NCBI GenBank assembly: GCA_964427955.1
Contig: CAYRWY010000008.1
Span: 1 to 47,092 of the forward strand
Direction: 5' to 3'
Length of the DNA: 47,092 bases
DNA from: JACRBK01 sp964427955
GTDB taxonomy: Bacteria > Chloroflexota > Anaerolineae > Aggregatilineales > Aggregatilineaceae
The position numbers and the translations under genes are program-made. The first letter of the stretch is position 1, and each line of letters starts with the position of its first letter. Positions 8,524 to 16,056 of the stretch are shown one piece after another. The notes under the pieces were generated by a model. It was given only the letters and a program-made list of their open reading frames with translations, made no database searches and was not told the origin of the DNA.

Positions 8524-9114
8524 CTACTGTGCCGGATTGGCCGAAACGAAGGGCCAGGCGTCCTCCTGAAGAATGTCGGACGGCACCACTTCGCCTAACT
8601 CCGTCCAGAGCACGGGGCGTTCCAGGTCACGAGCATTCCAGTCGTACCAGTTCGCCTGTTCGCAGGTCCCGTCCGTGACAGCAATGTGCACGTGGTAATT
8701 ATAGGTGCCCAACGGATCGCCCATTTTGATAGCCTGCCCGCCCGCAACCTCGAAGGTCAACATGCCCAAAAAGACGATGCAGCCGTCGTGCTCGGCATCA
8801 TCGACCAGGATCAGGCCGCCCCATCGCCCGGTGGTCCCGTACACGATCCCGTCATACGGGGCGTAGACGGCTTTGTCCACGCAGAAGAAATCCACCGAAC
8901 GCCGATCCAGGTCCACTGGAGGCTGGCCGTCCTGGTTGATGCCGTGCCAGCTAAAGATCGCGGCGTCTGTGCCACCACGGCAGGGCGAATAATAGCCTTC
9001 GATGGGCGGATAGTCTTTGGATTCCTGCGCCTTGACCGCAGATGTCGAAGTCACCAACGTGACCATGACCAGTACGAGGGCTACTACGCTCACAATGTGC
9101 TTGCGCTCTACCAT
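8524..9114 (-). CDS. Secreted M23 (LytM-fold) peptidase-like protein, probably inactive
   Basis: 196 residues with a signal peptide (residues 1-29, likely cleavage after AVKA). The body resembles the M23 metallopeptidase fold: VYAPYDGIVYG near residue 83, the GGLILVDD strand near 99, a G-x-AIKMGDPLG turn near 126-136, and the HVH motif at 141-143. The first metal motif, normally H-x-G-x-D, reads RRSVD at 71-75, so the zinc-binding His is replaced by Arg71 while Asp75 and the HxH remain. It is therefore likely a degenerate peptidoglycan-binding or scaffold version, as in several division-related LytM factors; that role is inferred. Four or more Cys suggest disulfides outside the cell. Strong AGGAGG sits 5 bases before the ATG. 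Monocistronic by context. Confidence 0.7.
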   Translation of the reverse strand: MVERKHIVSVVALVLVMVTLVTSTSAVKAQESKDYPPIEGYYSPCRGGTDAAIFSWHGINQDGQPPVDLDRRSVDFFCVDKAVYAPYDGIVYGTTGRWGGLILVDDAEHDGCIVFLGMLTFEVAGGQAIKMGDPLGTYNYHVHIAVTDGTCEQANWYDWNARDLERPVLWTELGEVVPSDILQEDAWPFVSANPAQ

Positions 9115-9203
9115 GTGTTCCTCCTGGGTCTATACGATTTATTCCCATTGTAGCTGAGGTCTGTTGAGCATCGGATGGACGGTGGACAGGCGTGGGGGAT
9201 ACA

Positions 9204-9231
9204 ACTGCCCAGCGGCATACCACCGGGCAGT
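9204..9231 (-). terminator. Imperfect stem-loop after the GH2 gene
   Basis: Outer arms 9204-9210 and 9225-9231 pair perfectly over 7 bp, with a mismatched inner stem. It lies 23 bases beyond the GH2 stop on the minus strand. There is no convincing T-run, so it is only a candidate terminator or RNA-processing hairpin. Confidence 0.35.
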
Positions 9232-9253
9232 CTCCATTGGCTAGCGCTGAGCG

Positions 9254-11059
9254 TTATTCCTGCTCAATCGCTGCCGGGCGCTGCTGGGCGCGGCGAATCC
9301 GATCCATGTCAAATTTCACGCCCCGCTCGAAGGTGTAGATGCCGTTCTGCTCCTGAAACACGTCGGTCAACTGGGTGTAGCAGTAGCCAAAATGAGCGGG
9401 ATTCGACAGCAGCGCCTCACACAACCGCTCAAAACGCTCGTAGAAGGCGGCGATGCTGGCAGGCCGGTCGCCGTAACCCCACGAGTCTTCGCCCTCGCGC
9501 ACATTGGGATTCCACCAGATCCCCCCAAATTCGCTGACGAAATAGGGCTGGCCCTGATACGGGACCGACCAGGCGCGTTCGCGATCCCGGGGGGAGCGCG
9601 GCCCGTTCAGGAAGGGATCAGCGCCGCGCGCGTGGCGCTGGGCGAACGTGGCGGGATTCTGGTCGTAGTCGTGGCTGTCGTAGACGTCGGCGCGCACGAC
9701 CCGGTGGGAATAGCCGGAGGCATCCAGGACCGGGCGCGACTGATCCATCGCCTTGGTGGCCAGGTACATCCCCCAGGTCACGTCATCCAACGCTGTGATG
9801 TGGTCGCCGATTTCCTGCCAGGTCTCGTTCAGCGGACACCACCCCACAATCGCCGGGTGGGAATAGTCGCGCTCCAGGGCTTCCAGCCATTGGGTGATGT
9901 AGGTGGCGGTCGGCTGCTGGTGATCGTCTTCCGGCCCGCCGTTGACGCGGCAGCCCCAGTCGCCAAATTCCCCCCACACGAGGTAGCCCATCCGATCCGC
10001 GTGGTACAGGAAGCGTTCCTCGAACACTTTTTGGTGCAGGCGCGCGCCGTTGAATCCGGCGGCCTGCGCCAGCTCGATGTCACGCCGCAGCGCCTCATCG
10101 CTGGGGGCGGTGATAATCCCGTCCGGGTAGAAGCCTTGATCCAGAACCAACCGCTGGAAGACGGTCTGGCCATTGATTTTGATGGCCTGGCCGTCGATGG
10201 TCACGCTGCGCAGCCCGGCATAGCTGGCCGCCTGGTCCACCACCGCACCGCTGGTATCGAGCAGTTGAATGTCCAGGTCGTAGAGGTGCGGATCGTCCAT
10301 CGACCACAGGCGGCACCGGTCAGCAGGCACCGGCAGATCGACGAGAGTTACGAAATTCTCCCCGACGGGCCGCTCGACGGTGCACACCGCTCCCGCCTCG
10401 TCTTTGAGCGTCATCCGCAGCCGCAGCCCAGGCCGGGACGCGGTGAGAGGCTGCGCCACGCGGAACATACGATTGGCGACGTCCGGGGTGATCCGTGGAC
10501 GTTGGAGCGCACAGTCCGGCACGGGTTCGAGCCAGACGGTCTGCCAGATGCCGGTGGTCCGCAAATAGATCGCGCCATAAGCCCCATAATGCTGCGACTG
10601 CTTCCCGCGCGGCTGGGGAGACTGGTGATCGTCACGAGCGCGGACCACGATCGTGATCTCCTGGCCGGGGCGGGCCACGCCGCTCAGATCGCAGCTAAAG
10701 GGCGTAAAACCGCCGCGATGCCGCCCGACCTCGACGCCGTTCACCCACACGGTCGTGTCGTAATCTACCGCCTGGAAGTGCAGCAGCACGCGGCGATCCC
10801 CCCAGGACGGCGGCAGGGTGACCGTGCGCCGGTACCAGACCGCGTTCAGGAAATCCCGATTTACGACGCCCGAAAGCTGCGACTCGGGGCAAAAAGGGAC
10901 GACAATCGTGTCGTGCAGGTCGCAGGCCAGCAGACCGCGCTGAAGCCCGCTGTCGCCTTGATCAACCTCAAACTGCCATGCCCCGTTCAAACACAACCAA
11001 TCCGCCCGCACCAACTGGGGACGGGGATATTCCGCACGCGGAACTAACGAATTCGCCAT
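9254..11059 (-). CDS. Glycoside hydrolase family 2 enzyme (beta-galactosidase/beta-glucuronidase type)
   Basis: 601-residue retaining glycosidase with GH2 architecture: an N-terminal jelly-roll sugar-binding domain (about 12-180; WVNGVEVGRHRGGFTPF near 105), an Ig-like domain (about 185-290) and a TIM barrel (about 295-595). The acid/base Glu412 is in PLNETWQ and the nucleophile Glu510 in FVSEFGG, matching the GH2 N-E and E-F-G patterns. The barrel segment FNGARLHQKVF near 336-346 fits the family. No signal peptide is seen, so it acts in the cytoplasm on imported oligosaccharides; the exact sugar cannot be read. It is divergent from the LacI gene across 176 bases holding two matching operator candidates, so it is likely repressed by that regulator. 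Confidence 0.88.
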   Translation of the reverse strand: MANSLVPRAEYPRPQLVRADWLCLNGAWQFEVDQGDSGLQRGLLACDLHDTIVVPFCPESQLSGVVNRDFLNAVWYRRTVTLPPSWGDRRVLLHFQAVDYDTTVWVNGVEVGRHRGGFTPFSCDLSGVARPGQEITIVVRARDDHQSPQPRGKQSQHYGAYGAIYLRTTGIWQTVWLEPVPDCALQRPRITPDVANRMFRVAQPLTASRPGLRLRMTLKDEAGAVCTVERPVGENFVTLVDLPVPADRCRLWSMDDPHLYDLDIQLLDTSGAVVDQAASYAGLRSVTIDGQAIKINGQTVFQRLVLDQGFYPDGIITAPSDEALRRDIELAQAAGFNGARLHQKVFEERFLYHADRMGYLVWGEFGDWGCRVNGGPEDDHQQPTATYITQWLEALERDYSHPAIVGWCPLNETWQEIGDHITALDDVTWGMYLATKAMDQSRPVLDASGYSHRVVRADVYDSHDYDQNPATFAQRHARGADPFLNGPRSPRDRERAWSVPYQGQPYFVSEFGGIWWNPNVREGEDSWGYGDRPASIAAFYERFERLCEALLSNPAHFGYCYTQLTDVFQEQNGIYTFERGVKFDMDRIRRAQQRPAAIEQE

Positions 11060-11090
11060 CTTGTCCTCTCATGACACAAAACCACCCAGG

Positions 11091-11104
11091 TTCGACGTTG
11101 TATC
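11091..11104. promoter_or_regulatory. LacI-type operator candidate 1 (GH2 side)
   Basis: GTTCGACGTTGTAT, centred on the CpG typical of LacI-family sites. Read in the opposite orientation, operator 2 gives GTTCAACGTTGTAC, identical at 12 of 14 positions. It sits 32 bases upstream of the GH2 start codon, where a bound repressor would block transcription. Confidence 0.6.
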
Positions 11105-11163
11105 TATACACTAGCGGAGATTCCGAGCGTTGTCAATTTCGGGACTTTCCGAGAAGAATCTCC

Positions 11164-11192
11164 TTGACAACCGGCTCGAACCTTCATATCAT
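11164..11192 (+). promoter_or_regulatory. Sigma-70-type promoter of the LacI/dehydrogenase operon
   Basis: Perfect TTGACA at 11164-11169, 17-base spacer, TATCAT at 11187-11192 (5 of 6 to TATAAT). The strongest promoter match in the window. Operator 2 starts three bases after the -10 box, covering the transcription start. Confidence 0.78.
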
Positions 11193-11194
11193 GG

Positions 11195-11212
11195 AAGTAC
11201 AACGTTGAACTT
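11195..11212. promoter_or_regulatory. LacI-type operator candidate 2 (autoregulatory)
   Basis: An 18-bp near-perfect palindrome, aagtacaac/gttgaactt, with 8 of 9 positions symmetric and a central CpG, the hallmark of LacI/GalR-family operators. It overlaps the predicted transcription start of the LacI gene and lies about 105 bases from operator 1, a spacing compatible with looping. Confidence 0.72.
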
Positions 11213-11235
11213 AATCCTATCAAAACTGAGGCGCG

Positions 11236-12264
11236 ATGAATCCCACGATCCGAGACGTCGCCAGGTTGGCCGGGGTCTCTACCAAAACCGTCTCGAATGT
11301 CATCAACCACAATTCGGGACGCTACAGCGACGAGACGCGCGACCGGGTGATCGAGGCCATCGAGAAGCTCAACTACCGGCCCAACCGCGCCGCCCAATAC
11401 ATGCGCAGCGGCATGATCGGCAGTCTCGCGTTTGCGATCCCGGATATTGGCAACCCTTATTTTGCGGAGATCGCGCGGGAAGTCATCGACGCCGCCAGCG
11501 AATACGGGTACACCGTGGTGATCGAGCACACCGCCGGGCGGGCGGAGAATGAGCGGCGGTTGCTGGACAGCTCGCCGCATACCGTCGATGGGGTGATCCT
11601 CGATCCCGTCGAGCTGATCGAGGGCGAGATCTACCGCGCCAATACCGCCCTGCCCATCGTCACGCTGGGCGAGCGTGCCACCGGCCAGTTTTACGATCAC
11701 GTCATGATCGACAACGTGGCGGCTGCCCGGCAACTCACCGAGCATCTGCTGGCGCTGGGCCGCCGCCGTATCGCGCTGCTGCCGCTCTCCGATCTCAGCC
11801 GCCATTCGCTGCACCGGATGCGCTTTCAAGGGTATGGTGAGGCGCTGCAAGCGGCGGGCCTCCAGCCCGATCCGGAACTCATCGTGGCGATGCCCTACCC
11901 TACCCCGCTAACCCACCAGTCCGGCATGGCCGCGATGGAACAACTGCTCGCGCGCGGCAGCCGACCCGATGCGGTCTTCTGTTTGAACGATCTCACGGCC
12001 TTCGGCGCGATGAAGGTGCTCGCCCAGCGCGGCTACCGCGTTCCCGACGACATCGCGGTGGCCGGGTTTGACGACATCGCGCAGAGCTACTTCATGTCTC
12101 CGGCCCTGACCACGATTGCGCCTGACAAAAAAGCCATCGGGCGGCGGGCGGTGTCCCTGTTGATGGATCGCATTCACGGCGAGCGCACCGGACCGCCGGA
12201 AATATTCACCCCTGACTTCACATTGATTATCCGCGAAAGCACAATCACGGAGACCCGTGCATGA
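11236..12264 (+). CDS. LacI/GalR-family transcriptional repressor
   Basis: 342 residues. The N-terminal helix-turn-helix is textbook LacI (TIRDVARLAGVSTKTVSNVIN, residues 4-24), followed by the hinge region with NYRPNRAAQYMRSG near 47-60 and a periplasmic-binding-protein-like effector domain (about 62-330; PDAVFCLNDLTAFGAMKVL and PDDIAVAGFDDI are typical). The effector is presumably a sugar linked to the GH2 substrate or the dehydrogenase operon; it is not identifiable from sequence. GAGG lies four bases before the ATG. First gene of an operon with the zinc dehydrogenase (ATGA overlap) and a Gfo/Idh/MocA enzyme, and likely autoregulated through the palindrome at 11195-11212. Confidence 0.93.
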   Translation: MNPTIRDVARLAGVSTKTVSNVINHNSGRYSDETRDRVIEAIEKLNYRPNRAAQYMRSGMIGSLAFAIPDIGNPYFAEIAREVIDAASEYGYTVVIEHTAGRAENERRLLDSSPHTVDGVILDPVELIEGEIYRANTALPIVTLGERATGQFYDHVMIDNVAAARQLTEHLLALGRRRIALLPLSDLSRHSLHRMRFQGYGEALQAAGLQPDPELIVAMPYPTPLTHQSGMAAMEQLLARGSRPDAVFCLNDLTAFGAMKVLAQRGYRVPDDIAVAGFDDIAQSYFMSPALTTIAPDKKAIGRRAVSLLMDRIHGERTGPPEIFTPDFTLIIRESTITETRA

Positions 12265-13292
12265 AAGCGTTAGTGCTCGAACAATACCGACAACTCGTCT
12301 ACCAGGATGTTCCCGAGCCGGTAATTGGCCCGCACGACGTCCTGATCCAGGTCAAAGCGACCGGCATCTGCGGGAGTGATATTCACGGCATGGATGGCAG
12401 CACCGGGCGGCGGATTCCCCCGATCATCATGGGACACGAATCCGCCGGGATCATCGTTGAGATCGGCGAACAGGTCGCCGGGTGGCAGATCGGGGATCGC
12501 GTCACTTTCGACTCGACGATCTACTGTGGGGAGTGTTATTACTGCCAGCGCGGCGAGATCAACCTGTGCGACCACCGCCGGGTGCTGGGGGTGTCGTGCG
12601 GCGATTACCGCCAACATGGCGCCTTTGCCGAGCTGGTCAGCGTCCCGCAGCACATCCTGTATCGCCTGCCTGACGGGTTGACTTTCCCCCAGGCGGCGAT
12701 GGCCGAACCGGTGGCGATTGCCGTCCACGCCGTGCGGCGGGCGGCCCTCCCTCCGAACTGTACGGCGGTCGTGGTTGGTACCGGGATGATCGGTCTCTTG
12801 ATCGTCCAGGCGCTGCGGCAGGCGGGATGTGGACAGGTGATCGCCGTGGATCGCGATCCCGGTCGTGTGGCGCTGGCGGTGGAATTGGGCGCGCAGGTCG
12901 GGCTGAATCCCGATCGTGACGACGTGGGGCAGCGGGTCGCGCAGTTGACGGATGGGCGGGGAGCCGAAGCCGCCTTCGAGGTGGTGGGCATCACTCCCAC
13001 CGTTCAGTTGGCGGTCCAGGTGCTCCGCAAGGGGGGACAGCTCACCCTGGTCGGGAACCTGTCGCCCGGCGTCGATCTGCCGCTGCAAGCAGTCGTCACG
13101 CGCGAATTGACGCTCTATGGATCGTGCGCCTCGCGCGGCGAATATCCAGACTGCCTGGACATGATCGCGCGCGGTGACATCAACGTGGAGGCCCTGATCA
13201 GCGCCGTCGCCCCCCTGGCGGAGGGAGCCGCCTGGTTCCAGCGCCTGTATGCCGGTGAGCCGGACCTTTTAAAAGTGATGCTCGTGCCGTAG
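12261..13292 (+). CDS. Zinc-dependent medium-chain alcohol/polyol dehydrogenase
   Basis: 343 residues of the MDR superfamily, closest in motif to sorbitol, L-idonate, threonine or galactitol dehydrogenases. Catalytic zinc ligands: Cys37 in GICGSDIH and His59/Glu60 in MGHESAG. Structural zinc lobe: Cys89, Cys92, Cys95 and Cys103. A Rossmann NAD-binding fold follows (VVGTGMIGLL near 175, Asp near 195 suggesting NAD preference). It would oxidise a secondary hydroxyl of a polyol or sugar acid in the cytoplasm. The start overlaps the LacI stop as ATGA, and the next dehydrogenase begins 12 bases downstream, so the three genes probably serve one sugar pathway. Exact substrate unknown. Confidence 0.9.
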   Translation: MKALVLEQYRQLVYQDVPEPVIGPHDVLIQVKATGICGSDIHGMDGSTGRRIPPIIMGHESAGIIVEIGEQVAGWQIGDRVTFDSTIYCGECYYCQRGEINLCDHRRVLGVSCGDYRQHGAFAELVSVPQHILYRLPDGLTFPQAAMAEPVAIAVHAVRRAALPPNCTAVVVGTGMIGLLIVQALRQAGCGQVIAVDRDPGRVALAVELGAQVGLNPDRDDVGQRVAQLTDGRGAEAAFEVVGITPTVQLAVQVLRKGGQLTLVGNLSPGVDLPLQAVVTRELTLYGSCASRGEYPDCLDMIARGDINVEALISAVAPLAEGAAWFQRLYAGEPDLLKVMLVP

Positions 13293-13304
13293 GGAGGAAA
13301 TCTC

Positions 13305-14390
13305 ATGGAGAAGCTTAGAACCGCCGTGATCGGCGTAGGCAAAGTAGGACCGACCCACGCTCAGGCCCTGCGCACCCTGCCCCAGTCGGAATTGGTGGCG
13401 GTGTGTGGCCGCCACCCACAGCGAACCGACGCGTTCGCCGCGCAGTATGGAGTCAAAGGATACCTCGACGTAGCGCAGATGATGGCGGAGGCACGCCCGC
13501 ACGTGGTCGTGGTGGGTACGCCTCATCCGGCCCATGCCGCGCCCACCCTGGCCGCGATTCAGGGCGGCGCGCACGTGCTGGTGGAGAAACCCCTGGCGGC
13601 CAGTCTCGCCGATTGTGATGCCATGATCGCCGCGGCAGACCAGGCGGGCGTCCGGCTGGGTGTCATCAGCCAGCGCCGGTGGTACGAACCCGTCCAGCGC
13701 GTCAAACAGGCTATCGATACCGGAAAAATCGGGCGGCCCGTGCTGGGCATGGTGCAGCTCCTGGGCTGGCGCAGCCAGGCGTATTATGAGTCCGATGCCT
13801 GGCGCGGCAGGTGGGACACCGAAGGGGGCGGCGTGCTGGTGAACCAATCCCCGCACCAACTCGATCTCTTGCAGTGGTTCATGGGTCCCATCGAGGAGCT
13901 TTTCGGCTACTGGGGCAACCTGAACCACCCCTACATCGAGGTCGAGGATACGGCGCTGGCGGTCATCCGCTTCAGGAATGGCGCGCTGGGATCGATTGTC
14001 GTGAGCAATTCCCAGAAACCCGGCATCTATGGCAAAGTGCACGTGCACGGCGAAAACGGCGCGTCCGTGGGCGTACAAACGGACGGCGGATCGATGTTCA
14101 TCTCCGGGATGACAGCCGTGCAAGAACCGCCCGTCAACGATCTGTGGACCGTGCCAGGCGAGGAACACTTTCTCGACCAGTGGAAGGCTGAAGACAGCGC
14201 CACCTTCGCGGCGGTCGATGCCTCAACCTTCTATCACCGGCTCCAGATTCAGGACTTCCTACAAGCGGTCCTTGAACACCGGGAGCCGCTGGTCACCGGA
14301 GTGGATGGTCGCAAGACGGTGGAGCTTTTCACGGCGATCTATCGCAGCCAACGCGACCGCCGCCCGATCACGTTCCCGCTGGAATCATAA
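13305..14390 (+). CDS. Gfo/Idh/MocA-family NAD(P)-dependent oxidoreductase
   Basis: 361 residues. N-terminal Rossmann domain with VIGVGKVGPTHA (8-19), the family VLVEKPLA motif with Glu94-Lys95-Pro96, and a C-terminal alpha/beta domain carrying GGGVLVNQSPHQLDLLQW near 174-191, where His and Asp of the family active site sit. Members oxidise or reduce sugars, inositols or sugar acids with bound NAD(P). A strong AGGGAGGA ribosome site precedes the ATG. Last gene of the LacI-regulated operon; it probably acts on the product or substrate of the zinc dehydrogenase, possibly as a 3-keto-sugar pathway step. That role is inference. Confidence 0.9.
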   Translation: MEKLRTAVIGVGKVGPTHAQALRTLPQSELVAVCGRHPQRTDAFAAQYGVKGYLDVAQMMAEARPHVVVVGTPHPAHAAPTLAAIQGGAHVLVEKPLAASLADCDAMIAAADQAGVRLGVISQRRWYEPVQRVKQAIDTGKIGRPVLGMVQLLGWRSQAYYESDAWRGRWDTEGGGVLVNQSPHQLDLLQWFMGPIEELFGYWGNLNHPYIEVEDTALAVIRFRNGALGSIVVSNSQKPGIYGKVHVHGENGASVGVQTDGGSMFISGMTAVQEPPVNDLWTVPGEEHFLDQWKAEDSATFAAVDASTFYHRLQIQDFLQAVLEHREPLVTGVDGRKTVELFTAIYRSQRDRRPITFPLES

Positions 14391-14404
14391 GGGCGGGACG
14401 GCGA

Positions 14405-14872
14405 CTACAACCGCTTCATCGCGCTCAAGATCCACCGCATACACTTGTGCGGAAAGTCCACGAACATCAAGGGACAGCCGTTTTCAATCACGGTCAGGCC
14501 ATGTTCGCGTCCATATTGCACCGCGGCTGCGGAGGCGCTGGAGTTCGACCGGCCAGCCAGCGGGTTGTTGTGCATCCACACCCGCGGGATACCGGCCTCG
14601 ACGCACTCGCGCACGACCTGTTCGGTGACGTCGGGGCGCGTGACGATCAGCACGCCATCCACTTTTTCGGGCAGCGCCTTGACGCTCGAGTAGCAGGGTA
14701 CGCCTTCCGCCGTCTCGGTGTTGGGATTCACGGGAAAGACCTCATAGCCCTGGCCCTGCAAGGATTTGAAAATGGCATTGGCCGTCGCCTGGGAGCTGGT
14801 GCCGGAGACTCCCACCACCGCGAAGCGTTTCTGCGCCATGAACTCTTCCGCCATCGCCTTGAACGTTGACAT
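14405..14872 (-). CDS. CoA-binding (YccU-type) Rossmann protein
   Basis: 155 residues of the small stand-alone CoA-binding-domain family, homologous to the CoA-binding part of succinyl-CoA synthetase and acyl-CoA synthetases. Visible features: FAVVGVSGTSSQATANAIFKSL (17-38), VFPVNPNTETAEGVPCYSSV near 45-64, VDGVLIVTRPD near 70, and a C-terminal ENGCPLMFVDFPH. Its function is unknown; it probably binds CoA or a nucleotide in the cytoplasm. Convergent with the Gfo gene (14 bases apart). It follows the OYE homologue by 10 bases on the minus strand, so both are probably in one transcript. Confidence 0.85.
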   Translation of the reverse strand: MSTFKAMAEEFMAQKRFAVVGVSGTSSQATANAIFKSLQGQGYEVFPVNPNTETAEGVPCYSSVKALPEKVDGVLIVTRPDVTEQVVRECVEAGIPRVWMHNNPLAGRSNSSASAAAVQYGREHGLTVIENGCPLMFVDFPHKCMRWILSAMKRL

Positions 14873-14882
14873 CTGATTCCTC

Positions 14883-15875
14883 CTATATCTCCAAAGCGGC
14901 TTGTGCTTCTGCCGCCCAGCCCGGATTACTGCGCATCGCCCGCCCCACGGCGATCAGGTCCACCTGCCCCGTCTGAAGGAAACCCTCAGCAGCGTGAGGG
15001 TCGGTAATCCCGCCTACGCCGATGACAGGCACCCCGGCCTGCGCGCGCACGGTTGAGGCCAACGGCACAAAATAGCCCTGGCTCTTGCCGTCCCAGTCGG
15101 GCGGCTGCGATCCACACAGCCCGCCCGAAATATCGAGGAGATCGACTCCGGCGGCGGCCAACGCCTGCCCGGCCTGTCCGCCTTCTTCAGCCGTGAGACC
15201 GCCAGCGAGAAAATCACTCGCCCCCAGCCGGTACAGCAGCAGCACGTCCGGACCAAGAGCGGCGCGCACCGCGCGCACGATCTCCAGCGGCAGGCGCAGC
15301 CGCCCACCGAGATCCCCGCCATAGTCGTCGGTACGGTGATTCGCGAGTGGGGACAGAAACTCGCTCAACAGGTAGCCGTGCGCGCCGTGGATCTCCACAA
15401 AGTTGAACCCAGCAGCGACCGCCCGCTGAGCTGCCGCGACGTAGTCCGCAATGAGGGGCGCGATCTGCGCCGTGGCTAATTCCTCCGCCGGTTCCTTGCC
15501 GCCCAACACGATCCCCGCGGACGGCGCGATCACGGTGCCCCCGGTCGAAGCCCGCGTGGCTTTGCCCCCGCCGTGAGCCAGTTGGATGCCCACAAGCGCC
15601 CCATTAGCCTTGACCGCTTCGGCCAAGCGGCGCAGGCCAGGGATCAGCCGGTCGTCGTGCAGGCCCAACTGGTTGTATTTCACCCGCCCGGCCAACTGCA
15701 CGTAGGCGTGTTCGACGATGACCATGCCGACGTTGGACCGGCGCACGTAGAATTCCAGGTGCCGGTCGTTGACCGCGCCGCTCTCGTCGGCGGCCTCATT
15801 CGCCATCGGGGGCAGCACCAGGCGGCTGTTCAACGTGAGATTCTTGACCGTAAAAGGTGAGAACAAGGCTGACAT
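14883..15875 (-). CDS. Old Yellow Enzyme family NADH:flavin oxidoreductase
   Basis: 330-residue FMN-dependent TIM-barrel ene-reductase. Motifs: LPPMANEAAD near 21-30, HGGGKAT near 99, the family signature HGAHGYLLSEFLSPLANHRTDDYGG (about 164-188) and the C-terminal phosphate-binding GVGGI and GRAMRSNP segments. The length excludes the long Fe-S/second-flavin type (2,4-dienoyl-CoA reductase), so it is a short OYE reducing activated C=C bonds or nitro groups with NAD(P)H. AAGGAG lies about 11 bases before the ATG. First gene of a two-gene unit with the CoA-binding protein. Physiological substrate unknown; detoxification of electrophiles is common. Confidence 0.9.
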   Translation of the reverse strand: MSALFSPFTVKNLTLNSRLVLPPMANEAADESGAVNDRHLEFYVRRSNVGMVIVEHAYVQLAGRVKYNQLGLHDDRLIPGLRRLAEAVKANGALVGIQLAHGGGKATRASTGGTVIAPSAGIVLGGKEPAEELATAQIAPLIADYVAAAQRAVAAGFNFVEIHGAHGYLLSEFLSPLANHRTDDYGGDLGGRLRLPLEIVRAVRAALGPDVLLLYRLGASDFLAGGLTAEEGGQAGQALAAAGVDLLDISGGLCGSQPPDWDGKSQGYFVPLASTVRAQAGVPVIGVGGITDPHAAEGFLQTGQVDLIAVGRAMRSNPGWAAEAQAALEI

Positions 15876-16056
15876 GAAAAACCAACTCCTTCAGCAAAGG
15901 CATCCATACGACGCGCCGTTACCCCTGCTATTCTACCCACAAATAACGGTTTACGAAGGTCAGCAACACTCAGAAAAACTGCATTTGGCAAAGCCAGAAC
16001 TCCTGTTCTAAGATCTCTCTGCCAATCATGGACATATCAAGGAGACAACTGGCACT

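Noticed and set aside
9392..11047. Plus-strand open frame of 551 codons opposite the GH2 gene
   Set aside because: Antisense shadow in G+C-rich sequence; the GH2 catalytic motifs are on the minus strand.
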